A DNA stretch of 7,895 nucleotides, taken from Alphaproteobacteria bacterium (GTDB lineage: Bacteria; Pseudomonadota; Alphaproteobacteria; Puniceispirillales; UBA1172). How positions within the stretch are numbered: the first letter of the stretch is position 1; every line of letters starts with the position of its first letter. The stretch covers positions 1 to 7,895 of the forward strand of contig JAGWAQ010000073.1 of assembly GCA_021296375.1 (NCBI GenBank), given 5' to 3'. Under the pieces are notes generated by a model that worked only from the letters and a program-made list of their open reading frames with translations, was not told where the DNA came from and made no database searches. A program made the translations under genes and the position numbers. Shown one piece after another: positions 1 through 6,120 of this stretch.

Positions 1-25
1 TCATTGACGGGCGCCTCGATGGGGC

Positions 26-90
26 CCGCTAAACAGACCCGCAGGATAGACCCGCTGAACAGACCTGCAGAATAAACCTGCTGAACAGGG
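26..90 (+). repeat. Five degenerate 13-bp tandem units before cysE
   Basis: Five consecutive 13-base units begin at 26, 39, 52, 65 and 78; the first is CCGCTAAACAGAC and the third CCGCTGAACAGAC. Odd units resemble each other more than even ones, so the array also reads as about 2.5 copies of a 26-mer (26-51, 52-77, 78-90). The last unit ends in AGGG, which with the next A forms the cysE ribosome binding site (AGGGA, 87-91), 7 bases before the ATG. A TAA at 30-32 in the first unit would close a reading frame open from the window edge (IDGRLDGAR), so an upstream gene may end here. Another frame stays open to a TAA at 73-75, so this is not decided. No promoter is clear in positions 1-98. Confidence 0.75.
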
Positions 91-98
91 ACGACACG

Positions 99-869
99 AT
101 GCTGAGAAATCTATTTGAAGAACTTGATTCGGTCATCGCCCGTGATCCGGCGGCAGGCGGCCGGTTAAGCGTGCTTTTTCTCTACCCGTCGGTCCATGTC
201 ATGCTGGCCTATCGGCTGGCCCATAAACTCTGGCGGTGGCGCATGCGGTTTATCGCAAGGTTCATCATGCAGGTGGCGCGCTGGCTCACGGGGATTGAAA
301 TTCACCCCGCCGCCACCATCGGCAAACGGTTCTTTATCGACCATGGCATGGGGGTGGTGATCGGGGAAACCACGACGATCGGCAATGACGTGACTTTCTA
401 CCATGGCGTCACCATGGGGGGGGTTCTGCCCAGCGTTGACAGCGACAGCCAGCGGCACGTCAAGCGTCACCCCACAATCGGTGATGATGTTATTGTCGGG
501 GCTGGCGCTCAAATTCTCGGGCCGATCACGGTCAATCGTTGCGCCCGGGTCGGGGCCAATTCCGTGGTGGTGAAAGATGTCGCCGTGGGGATTACCGTGA
601 CGGGGATTCCGGCGCGCGCCATTTCCGCCAAGAAGCCGGGTGAAGCGCCGGTCTTCAATGCTTATGGCACCCCTGTTGACGGCACGGCCGATGCGCGTGA
701 CCGTGCGATTACCGGTTTGCTCGATGAAGTGCAAAGCTTGCGCTCCCGTCTCAACGCGCTTGAAGATAATCTTGATGGTGATGACGGCCTTGATGATGAT
801 GACCGCGGAGATGGTGCATTGACCGAAGATACGCATCCGGAAAAATCACGCAAAAGGCGCCCCGTTTGA
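99..869 (+). CDS. cysE: Serine O-acetyltransferase CysE (short, left-handed beta-helix type)
   Basis: Transfers acetyl from acetyl-CoA to L-serine, giving O-acetylserine, the acceptor for sulfide in cysteine synthesis; cytoplasmic. The protein has 256 residues. Residues 1-65 are a helical N-terminal part of the short SAT type. Residues 66-175 are hexapeptide-repeat beta-helix, with the family core IDHGMGVVIGE (80-90), YHGVTMGG (101-108), KRHPTIGDD (122-130) and VTGIPAR (167-173). Asp81-His82 and His124 match the catalytic Asp-His and second His of E. coli CysE. A loop of about a dozen residues (109-121) precedes KRHP and is longer than in many relatives. The C-terminal end (205-256) is a helix followed by a strongly acidic stretch (224-239) and a basic tail, which is unusual. 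The ATG is supported by AGGGA 7 bases upstream. The stop TGA overlaps the TTG start of the cysteine desulfurase, implying co-transcription and translational coupling. Confidence 0.95.
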   Translation: MLRNLFEELDSVIARDPAAGGRLSVLFLYPSVHVMLAYRLAHKLWRWRMRFIARFIMQVARWLTGIEIHPAATIGKRFFIDHGMGVVIGETTTIGNDVTFYHGVTMGGVLPSVDSDSQRHVKRHPTIGDDVIVGAGAQILGPITVNRCARVGANSVVVKDVAVGITVTGIPARAISAKKPGEAPVFNAYGTPVDGTADARDRAITGLLDEVQSLRSRLNALEDNLDGDDGLDDDDRGDGALTEDTHPEKSRKRRPV

Positions 870-1951
870 ACATTTACTTTGATTACAACGCCACCGCGCC
901 ATTAAGGCCGGAAGCGCGCGACGCCATGGTGGCGGCGCTTGGTCCACCGGCCAACCCGTCATCTGTCCATGGCTTTGGGCAGGACGCGCGGTTCAAGGTC
1001 GAGACCGCCCGTCGCCAGGTGGCGGCGTTATGCGGGGCCATGCCGGAAGAGGTGATCTTCACGTCAGGCGGCACGGAAGCCAATGCCATGGCGCTGTTGC
1101 GTCGGGCGCCGTCGGTCATCACTTCGGCTGTTGAACATGTCGCGGTGCTGGATTGCGCGCCAGAGGCCCGCCGCATCGCGGTTCATGGCGACGGCAGCAT
1201 TGATGGCGATGATCTGGCCCGCGCTTGCGCCGATGCCCCTGAAGGCAGTGTGGTGTCGGTCATGGCGGCCAATAATGAAACCGGCGTTATCCAGCCGCTT
1301 GATGACGTTATCCGTATCGCTCGTGACCACGGGCATCTTGTCCATAGCGACGCGGTGCAGGGGCTGGGGAAACTGAGCCTTGATTTCGCCGCCTCTGGGC
1401 TCGATTTGATGTCAGTGTCAGGGCATAAGATTGGCGGGCCAACGGGGATTGGCGCCTTGATCCAGCGCGAAGGGCTGGCCAGTCATCCCCGCACCCATGG
1501 CGGCGGGCAGGAAAAGAACCGTCGCCCGGGAACGGAAAACCTGACAGGAATCGTCGGCTTTGGCGCGGCGGCGCAAGCGGTCATGGCTGAAGGGGATATC
1601 ATGCCGCGGCTTCATGCCCTGCATCGTGATTTCGAAGCGCGCATCAAGGCCGAAGCGCCTGATGCCCATGTGTTTGGCAATGGCTGCCCGCGGTTGGGGA
1701 ACACCACCGCCATCACCATGCCGGGCAAGACAGCGGAAACCCAGATCATGGCGTTTGACCTGGCGGGGATTTCGATCAGCGCCGGGGCGGCCTGCTCTTC
1801 GGGCAAAGTCAAAACCAGCCATGTGCTGATGGCGATGGGGGAGGCCGAACGTGCTGATTTCACCGTCCGGATTTCCAGTGGCTGGGCCAGCACCGAAGCG
1901 GAATTCGACAGGCTTGCCGAAACCTGGCTGAAGCTCTATAAGCAAGCCTGA
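866..1951 (+). CDS. Class I cysteine desulfurase (NifS/IscS family)
   Basis: PLP enzyme that removes sulfur from L-cysteine, leaving alanine and an enzyme-bound persulfide for Fe-S clusters or tRNA thiolation. It has 361 residues. The N-terminus NIYFDYNATAPLRPEA is the typical family start. TSGGTEAN (66-73) binds PLP phosphate, His91 stacks on the ring, Asp162 and Gln165 contact it, Lys188 in SGHKIGGPTG forms the Schiff base, and Cys310 in the loop SAGAACSSGK is the persulfide cysteine. RISSGW (335-340) is the conserved C-terminal motif. The protein is about 40 residues shorter than E. coli IscS and lacks much of the C-terminal extension that binds IscU, so it is closer to NifS-like alphaproteobacterial forms. 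I chose TTG at 866 because it sits just before the conserved N-terminus, gives the TTGA overlap with the cysE stop, and no in-frame ATG is present in the 50 bases upstream. It lies in one unit with fdx and mnmA, so MnmA is a plausible sulfur acceptor (inference). Confidence 0.95.
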   Translation: MNIYFDYNATAPLRPEARDAMVAALGPPANPSSVHGFGQDARFKVETARRQVAALCGAMPEEVIFTSGGTEANAMALLRRAPSVITSAVEHVAVLDCAPEARRIAVHGDGSIDGDDLARACADAPEGSVVSVMAANNETGVIQPLDDVIRIARDHGHLVHSDAVQGLGKLSLDFAASGLDLMSVSGHKIGGPTGIGALIQREGLASHPRTHGGGQEKNRRPGTENLTGIVGFGAAAQAVMAEGDIMPRLHALHRDFEARIKAEAPDAHVFGNGCPRLGNTTAITMPGKTAETQIMAFDLAGISISAGAACSSGKVKTSHVLMAMGEAERADFTVRISSGWASTEAEFDRLAETWLKLYKQA

Positions 1952-1953
1952 TT

Positions 1954-1969
1954 TAGATATTCACATCAT
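1954..1969 (+). promoter_or_regulatory. Leader motif TAGATATTC-N-CATCAT, fdx copy
   Basis: The csd-fdx gap (1952-1991) holds TAGATATTC at 1954-1962 followed by CATCAT at 1964-1969. Nearly the same string occurs before the dioxygenase gene at 3584-3600. The distance to the ATG is almost equal: 38 bases here and 39 there. It could be a -10 region with its transcription start or a shared leader element. No good -35 is visible, so the role is a guess. The fdx ribosome binding site AAGGAAG follows at 1980-1986. Confidence 0.3.
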
Positions 1970-1991
1970 CAAAGAAAAGAAGGAAGATCAC

Positions 1992-2306
1992 ATGCCCTCA
2001 GTTATTTTCGTTAAACGTGACGGTTCTGAAGTAACGATCGAAGCCGACGCTGGCCTTAGCGTGATGGAAATCGGCCGTGACAATGGCATCGGCCTTGAAG
2101 GCACTTGTGGCGGCAGCCTGTCTTGCGCCACCTGCCATGTGGTGGTGGATGAAGCCTGGGTTGAAAAGACCGGCGCCCCTTCCGCCGATGAAGAAGATAT
2201 GCTCGACCTGGCCTTTGGCCTTGAAGACACCTCACGCCTGGGCTGCCAGATCAAAATGACGGATGATCTCGATGGCCTCAAGCTGCGCCTTCCCGACGAC
2301 GACTAA
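1992..2306 (+). CDS. fdx: [2Fe-2S] ferredoxin, Isc/adrenodoxin type
   Basis: Small soluble electron carrier of 104 residues. Cysteines 39, 45, 48 and 85 follow C-x5-C-x2-C-x36-C in GTCGGSLSCATCHV and LGCQIK, the ligand pattern of the Isc ferredoxin/adrenodoxin family rather than the plant type. The region after the cluster loop (SADEEDMLDLAFGLEDTSRLGCQIKMTDDLDGL) is also typical of Isc ferredoxins. The protein is acidic with a PDDD end. In known systems such ferredoxins give electrons to the cysteine desulfurase/scaffold complex during cluster assembly, which fits the desulfurase gene 40 bases upstream; a link to other redox partners is possible. Start ATG has AAGGAAG 5 bases upstream. mnmA follows after 5 bases. 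Confidence 0.93.
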   Translation: MPSVIFVKRDGSEVTIEADAGLSVMEIGRDNGIGLEGTCGGSLSCATCHVVVDEAWVEKTGAPSADEEDMLDLAFGLEDTSRLGCQIKMTDDLDGLKLRLPDDD

Positions 2307-2311
2307 ACGCC

Positions 2312-3511
2312 ATGACGACACCTCCCCCCCCATCTTCAGCACCGACGGCCGCGATCAATTCGCTGGGTTTTGCCGCGCGTCCTGAAGACACCCGGGTGGT
2401 GGTGGCGATGTCCGGCGGGGTCGACAGTTCCGTCACCGCCGCGCTGCTGGTGGAAGAAGGTTATGATGTCGTGGGCATCACGCTCCAGCTTTATGACCAT
2501 GGTGAGGCGATCAAGGCAAAAGGCGCCTGTTGCGCCGGGTCTGACATTCACGACGCCCGCACCGTGGCCGCCAATCTCGGCATCAAGCATTATGTGCTGG
2601 ATTACGAATCCCGCTTTCAGGACCAGGTGATGGATGATTTCGCCGACAGTTACCTGCGCGGCGAAACCCCGATCCCTTGCGTGCGTTGCAACCAGACGGT
2701 GAAGTTCACGGATCTGCTCAAGACAGCGCGCGAGCTGGGGGCGCAATGCCTTGCCACCGGTCATTATGTTCGTCGTGAAGATTTGGGGCAGGGGGCGCGA
2801 CTCCTGCGCGGGGTCGATGCCGGCAAGGACCAATCCTATTTCCTGTTCGCGACGACGCCGGACCAGCTCGATTATCTGCGTTTCCCGCTTGGCGGCATGG
2901 ACAAGGACGAAACCCGCGCCCATGCCAAACGCTTTGGGCTGATGATTGCCGATAAACCCGACAGTCAGGATATTTGCTTTGTGCCGAACGGCCGCTATGG
3001 CGATGTCGTGCGGCGGTTGCGCCCCGGCGCGGTTGAACCGGGGCAGATCGTTCATCACGATGGCACGGTGCTTGGCGAGCATAACGGCGTGATTGATTAC
3101 ACCATTGGCCAGCGCAAGGGCCTTGGTATCGGCGGCCGCAAAGACGCGGATGAGGCCGACGGCCCGCTTTATGTGGTGGCGATTGACGCCCCGAACCATA
3201 AAGTTATTGTCGGCAGCAAGGATCTGCTGGCTTGCGAAATGGTCCAGATCAATGACGTCAACTGGCTGGATGGCACCCCCCCTGCTGACGGGCAAGCGGT
3301 GCTGGCGCGCCTGCGCAACACGGCCCCCGCCATGGCGGCACGCATCACCGCCTGGCCAGAAGATGGCCAGGGCATCGCGGAACTGGCGCTGGATGAAGCG
3401 CAATACGGCATCGCGGCAGGGCAGGCCGCCGCCATTTATGATGCCGATAACCCGGACCACCTGCTTGGTGGCGGCTGGATCACCGCCGCCCCCACCAAAG
3501 CCACCAGGTAA
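2312..3511 (+). CDS. mnmA: tRNA-specific 2-thiouridylase MnmA
   Basis: Makes 2-thiouridine at wobble position 34 of tRNA Lys, Glu and Gln: ATP adenylates the uridine, then a cysteine persulfide attacks. It has 399 residues. The PP-loop AMSGGVDSS (32-40) binds ATP. Cys126 in PCVRCN (122-127) and Cys222 in DICFV (220-224) match the catalytic pair Cys102/Cys199 of E. coli. GHYVR (150-154) and the central tRNA-binding region with TIGQRKGLGIGG (264-275) are present, followed by a C-terminal beta-barrel. GACCAGSDIHDA (71-82) is a form common in alphaproteobacteria. The N-terminus has a proline-rich leader (TPPPPSS) encoded by a run of eight C (2324-2331). I see no ribosome binding site of its own; the start lies 5 bases after the fdx stop, suggesting reinitiation. 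The cysteine desulfurase upstream is the likely sulfur source, directly or through relay proteins not seen here. Confidence 0.96.
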   Translation: MTTPPPPSSAPTAAINSLGFAARPEDTRVVVAMSGGVDSSVTAALLVEEGYDVVGITLQLYDHGEAIKAKGACCAGSDIHDARTVAANLGIKHYVLDYESRFQDQVMDDFADSYLRGETPIPCVRCNQTVKFTDLLKTARELGAQCLATGHYVRREDLGQGARLLRGVDAGKDQSYFLFATTPDQLDYLRFPLGGMDKDETRAHAKRFGLMIADKPDSQDICFVPNGRYGDVVRRLRPGAVEPGQIVHHDGTVLGEHNGVIDYTIGQRKGLGIGGRKDADEADGPLYVVAIDAPNHKVIVGSKDLLACEMVQINDVNWLDGTPPADGQAVLARLRNTAPAMAARITAWPEDGQGIAELALDEAQYGIAAGQAAAIYDADNPDHLLGGGWITAAPTKATR

Positions 3512-3527
3512 GCCACCGGTAAAGCCA
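3497..3527 (+). repeat. Degenerate tandem AAGCCACC units over the mnmA stop
   Basis: Units AAAGCCACCAGGT (3497-3509), AAGCCACCGGT (3510-3520) and a partial AAAGCCA (3521-3527) follow each other. The mnmA TAA (3509-3511) falls at the first junction. Unit length varies between 11 and 13, so this is the least regular of the boundary repeats in the window. Confidence 0.5.
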
Positions 3528-3547
3528 CAACTGGCGCCTGATTTTTT
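3518..3547 (+). terminator. Possible intrinsic terminator after mnmA
   Basis: GCCA (3524-3527) can pair with TGGC (3532-3535) around the loop CAAC. GGT (3518-3520) can pair with GCC (3536-3538), including one G-U pair, leaving AAA as a bulge. Three bases later comes a run of six T (3542-3547), itself mirrored by six A after one C. The stem is short and bulged, so termination efficiency is uncertain, but the position at the end of the four-gene unit fits. Confidence 0.35.
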
Positions 3548-3583
3548 CAAAAAATATCGATGCGCATGACGCCGTGTTGTGAT

Positions 3584-3600
3584 TAGATATTCCTCATCAT
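3584..3600 (+). promoter_or_regulatory. Leader motif TAGATATTC-NN-CATCAT, dioxygenase copy
   Basis: TAGATATTC at 3584-3592 and CATCAT at 3595-3600 repeat the leader string found before fdx, with one extra base between the parts and a start codon 39 bases downstream. It is the best candidate for a promoter -10 region and transcription start of the dioxygenase gene, but no convincing -35 is seen. Confidence 0.3.
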
Positions 3601-3609
3601 TGATGGGGG

Positions 3610-3614
3610 GGAGG
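3610..3614 (+). promoter_or_regulatory. Ribosome binding site fixing the dioxygenase start
   Basis: GGAGG lies 8 bases before ATG 3623 at the end of a seven-G run (3605-3611). The frame has an earlier GTG at 3614, but that codon begins within this site, so the ATG at 3623 is the better start. Confidence 0.75.
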
Positions 3615-3622
3615 TGGTGTCC

Positions 3623-4486
3623 ATGGCACAGTTAACCGAAGCGCAGAAAGACCAGTTTTGGACTGAGGGGGTGTTGGTTGTTGAAGATGCCGTCACCGCT
3701 GATGAACTGGCGCAACTGCGCGCTGTTATTAACGGCTGGATTGAGGAAAGCCGCCAGCATACCGAAGATTACGGCGAGACCCTCGACGGCCGCAAACGCT
3801 TTGACCTTGAGCCGAGCCATACAGCGCAGCAACCTGCCCTTCGGCGGGTGCAATCCCCTGAAGAAGTGTCCGATGTGTTTGCCCATGTCATGCGCAATGC
3901 CCGCACGGTTGATCTGGTCGCTGAGCTGATCGGCCCCGCCATTCGCTTCCACCACGGCAAGGTCAACACCAAATTGCCGGGGGCGGCCACCAAGGTCAAG
4001 TTCCATCAGGATTTCACCTTCCAGCCGATGACCAATGACGACATGATCACGGCATTGCTGTTTGTTGATGACGTGACGCTCGACAACGGCCCCCTTGAGG
4101 TGGTGCCCGGCAGCCACAAAGGGCCGCTCTATTCGCTCTGGCATAACGGGGTGTTCACCGGCGCGGTGGCGGATGAGGTCCATGACGCCCATCAGGACAG
4201 GATCACCACATGCATCGGCAAGGCCGGGTCGGTGTGCTTGATGCACGCCAGCCTTTTGCACGGGTCCGCCCCCAATCTTTCGGACGGCCCGCGGACGCTT
4301 TACATCACCACCTATTATTCCGAAGATGCCGTTGAATTAAGCCCCAATGCCTTGCCCAGCACCCTGACCCATGAGCTGGTGCGCGGGGAGGTGTCGGGGA
4401 TGATCCGCTGCATCGCCTATGAAATGGAACGCCCGGAAGTGCCAAAAGACACCTCGTTCTTTGCTCAGCAGGAAAACGCCAATTAG
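3623..4486 (+). CDS. Phytanoyl-CoA dioxygenase (PhyH) family Fe(II)/2-oxoglutarate oxygenase
   Basis: Predicted cytoplasmic non-heme iron oxygenase that couples 2-oxoglutarate decarboxylation to oxidation of a small molecule; 287 residues with the usual PhyH length. The iron triad is His128-x-Asp130 in KVKFHQDFTF and His213 in LLHGSAPN; Arg224 in GPRTLYITTYY is the expected 2-oxoglutarate salt-bridge residue. ALLFVDDVTLDNGPLEVVPGSHKG (144-167) is the conserved beta-strand core between them. No signal peptide or membrane segment is visible. The family includes ectoine hydroxylase, phytanoyl-CoA hydroxylase and many secondary-metabolism enzymes; the pattern after HQD differs from the EctD signature, so I do not assign ectoine. 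The gene is 111 bases from mnmA, beyond a possible terminator, so it is probably its own unit. It converges with the decarboxylase, 37 bases apart. Substrate unknown. Confidence 0.9.
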   Translation: MAQLTEAQKDQFWTEGVLVVEDAVTADELAQLRAVINGWIEESRQHTEDYGETLDGRKRFDLEPSHTAQQPALRRVQSPEEVSDVFAHVMRNARTVDLVAELIGPAIRFHHGKVNTKLPGAATKVKFHQDFTFQPMTNDDMITALLFVDDVTLDNGPLEVVPGSHKGPLYSLWHNGVFTGAVADEVHDAHQDRITTCIGKAGSVCLMHASLLHGSAPNLSDGPRTLYITTYYSEDAVELSPNALPSTLTHELVRGEVSGMIRCIAYEMERPEVPKDTSFFAQQENAN

Positions 4487-4513
4487 CGCCGGAAATTTAG
4501 CGCCATAAATTTA
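4482..4513 (+). repeat. 14-bp tandem duplication over the dioxygenase stop
   Basis: ATTAGCGCCGGAAA (4482-4495) is followed by TTTAGCGCCATAAA (4496-4509), 11 of 14 bases the same, and by a further TTTA. The first copy contains the stop codon TAG (4484-4486) and the second carries another TAG out of frame. The duplication also builds the inverted repeat described at 4493-4512. Confidence 0.65.
4493..4512. terminator. Perfect AT-rich inverted repeat between convergent genes
   Basis: AAATTTA (4493-4499) and TAAATTT (4506-4512) form a perfect 7-bp stem around the loop GCGCCA, placed between two convergent stop codons. The symmetry could serve transcripts from both sides, but an all-AT stem is weak and there is no long T run, so terminator function is uncertain. 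Confidence 0.25.
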
Positions 4514-4523
4514 ACCTTGGGCA

Positions 4524-5924
4524 TCAGGGGGCTATGCTTGCGTGGACCTCGTCGATCACGTCAGACGCCATCATGACATCATCGCGGGTGGTGTCGAACT
4601 GCCCGACCTGAAAGCGGATCACCTTGCGGCCCTTGAACATGCCCTGGGTGATGTAAATTCGCCCATCATCATTAAGCGCGTCGACCAGCCGTTGCTGGGC
4701 GTCATCATCGCCGGGGCAACGAAAGGTGAAGAGGCTCATCATCGGTGGCGTGATGATCTCAAACCCGTCCTTGGCGTGGATAATTTCGCAGATTTCCTCT
4801 GCCCAGCGGATGTGATCACGGATCATCTCGCGCAAGGCCGCAAGCCCGTAACTGCGCAGCATGAACCAGATCTTCAAGGCCCGGAACCGCCGCCCCAGGG
4901 GGACCGTCCATTCGGAATAATTGGTGACATCGCCGCCGCTGGTTTTCAGGTATTCCGGCTCGATTTTAAGGGTGTTGAGCTGCGCCTCGGGCTTCGCCAG
5001 AAACTGGATCGAGCAGTCGAACTGAATCCCAAGCCATTTGTGGGGGTTAAAGACAATGCTGTCGATCCCGTCGACGCCTTGCCAGAACCTGTCCCGAAGT
5101 TCAGGGCAGATCATTGCCGCCCCGGCCCAGGCGGCATCAAGATGGGTGTAAAGCCCTTCGGCTTTTGCGATCGCGGTGATGGCGGCGAGATCATCGCAAG
5201 CCCCGACCCCGGTGCCGCCGGTGATGGCGATGATGCCGGCGGGGCAATGGCCTGCCTTGCTGTCAGCGTCAATGGCTTGCTCAAGGGCGGCAGGGTCCAT
5301 CCCGAGGTCACGTCCCCTGGCGGGAATTTTAACGAGGTTTTCTTGCCCAATCCCCGCCACCCAGCAGGCGCGATCAATCGACGAATGGGTTTCTTCGGAC
5401 GCGTAAATCCGCAAATTGCCTTTGCCCGAAAGCCCTTCGCGATTGCCGGTATGGCCCGTCGCCAGCTCGCGCATGGTCAGCACCGCCGAAAGGGTGGAGG
5501 ACGACGCGCTGTCTTGAATCACGCCGCTGAAATGGCCGGGCAGGCCCAGCGCTTGCCGCATCCAGTCCACCATCAGCCCTTCGAGTTCCGTCGCCGCCGG
5601 TGACGTCTGCCACAACATGCATTGCGCCGCCATGGTGTTGGCCAGCATTTCCGCCAGCATCGACGGCGGCGCGGCATTGGCGGGGAAATAGGCAAAGAAC
5701 CGGGGGTGTTGCCAATGGGTCATGCCGGGCATGATGATGCGGTCAACATCCGCCATGATGGCGGCCATATCCTCCCCCTGTTCCGGCGGGGTGTTGGGCA
5801 ATTGCGCGCGAATGGCGCCAGGAGCGGTCTGCGCCCGCACAGGACGGCGGGAAATATTCTGGCGGTAATCCTTGCCCCAATCGGCGATTTTTCTGCCCCA
5901 ATGGGCGTAGTCATCCCAGTTCAT
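4524..5924 (-). CDS. PLP-dependent group II (aromatic-L-amino-acid type) decarboxylase
   Basis: Removes the alpha-carboxyl of an amino acid to give an amine; cytoplasmic, normally a dimer. It has 466 residues, as usual for the aromatic amino acid/histidine/glutamate decarboxylase superfamily, and resembles DOPA decarboxylase along its length. HWQHPRFFAYFPA (70-82) is the N-terminal signature. His180 in SEETHSSIDRA stacks on the cofactor (His192 in mammalian DDC), Thr238 matches Thr246, Asp263 in HLDAAWAG matches Asp271, and Lys296 in NPHKWLG forms the Schiff base. Tyr336 before PLGRRF matches the catalytic loop Tyr332, the residue replaced by Phe in aldehyde synthases, so a true decarboxylase is favoured. 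Whether the substrate is aromatic (Tyr, Trp, Phe, DOPA) or other cannot be read. Start ATG has AAGGAG 5 bases upstream. The gene is divergent from the sulfatase and convergent with the dioxygenase. Confidence 0.93.
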   Translation of the reverse strand: MNWDDYAHWGRKIADWGKDYRQNISRRPVRAQTAPGAIRAQLPNTPPEQGEDMAAIMADVDRIIMPGMTHWQHPRFFAYFPANAAPPSMLAEMLANTMAAQCMLWQTSPAATELEGLMVDWMRQALGLPGHFSGVIQDSASSSTLSAVLTMRELATGHTGNREGLSGKGNLRIYASEETHSSIDRACWVAGIGQENLVKIPARGRDLGMDPAALEQAIDADSKAGHCPAGIIAITGGTGVGACDDLAAITAIAKAEGLYTHLDAAWAGAAMICPELRDRFWQGVDGIDSIVFNPHKWLGIQFDCSIQFLAKPEAQLNTLKIEPEYLKTSGGDVTNYSEWTVPLGRRFRALKIWFMLRSYGLAALREMIRDHIRWAEEICEIIHAKDGFEIITPPMMSLFTFRCPGDDDAQQRLVDALNDDGRIYITQGMFKGRKVIRFQVGQFDTTRDDVMMASDVIDEVHASIAP

Positions 5925-5929
5925 GGCGG

Positions 5930-5935
5930 CTCCTT
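5930..5935 (-). promoter_or_regulatory. Ribosome binding site of the decarboxylase
   Basis: Read on the minus strand, AAGGAG lies 5 bases before the ATG (5924-5922). It is the strongest Shine-Dalgarno sequence in the window and supports this start. Confidence 0.75.
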
Positions 5936-5952
5936 ACTCTAAACATGGCGTG

Positions 5953-5982
5953 AGTCTAGCGCACCATCGGGGCTGAGATCAA
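5953..5982 (-). promoter_or_regulatory. Candidate sigma-70-like promoter of the decarboxylase
   Basis: On the minus strand TTGATC (5982-5977) and TAGACT (5958-5953) are separated by 18 bases; each matches the TTGACA/TATAAT consensus at four of six positions. The implied leader is short, about 20 bases, ending in the strong ribosome binding site. No equally good plus-strand promoter is seen for the sulfatase in the 196-base divergent gap (5925-6120). Confidence 0.4.
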
Positions 5983-6066
5983 ACCTCATGCCGGCCGCTG
6001 CCGCCGCCATAAAACAGATGCGCGGGATCAAAAACTGTGGTTGTGTTGTCAGGTGAAAACGGCCCT

Positions 6067-6120
6067 CAATCAAGCAGGATCACCCAATCAAGCAGGATCA
6101 TCCAATCAAGCAGGATCATT
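6067..6120 (+). repeat. Three 18-bp tandem copies directly before the sulfatase ATG
   Basis: Units begin at 6067, 6085 and 6103. The first 16 bases, CAATCAAGCAGGATCA, are identical in all three; the last two are CC, TC and TT in order. Each unit carries AGGA. The copy at 6112-6115 lies 5 bases before the ATG at 6121 and is the probable ribosome binding site. The unit is six codons and has no stop in the sulfatase frame, so that frame stays open back to a GTG at 6037, reading as Q-S-S-R-I repeats. Confidence 0.92.

Noticed and set aside
2336..3550. 404-residue open frame on the minus strand opposite mnmA
   Set aside because: Its whole length mirrors a clearly identified mnmA; the translation is rich in His, Gly and Arg with no recognisable domain, as expected for antisense of GC-rich coding DNA.
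3614..3622. GTG at 3614 as the start of the dioxygenase
   Set aside because: The codon falls on the GGAGG ribosome binding site; ATG at 3623 has correct spacing.
4542..5603. 353-residue plus-strand open frame inside the decarboxylase gene
   Set aside because: Complement of a well supported PLP decarboxylase; no domain or proper start context.
6037..6120. GTG at 6037 as the start of the sulfatase
   Set aside because: It would add 28 residues made mostly of the translated 18-bp repeat; the family N-terminus starts right after ATG 6121.
6067..6120. CRISPR array in the tandem repeats
   Set aside because: Units are contiguous with no spacers and far too short.
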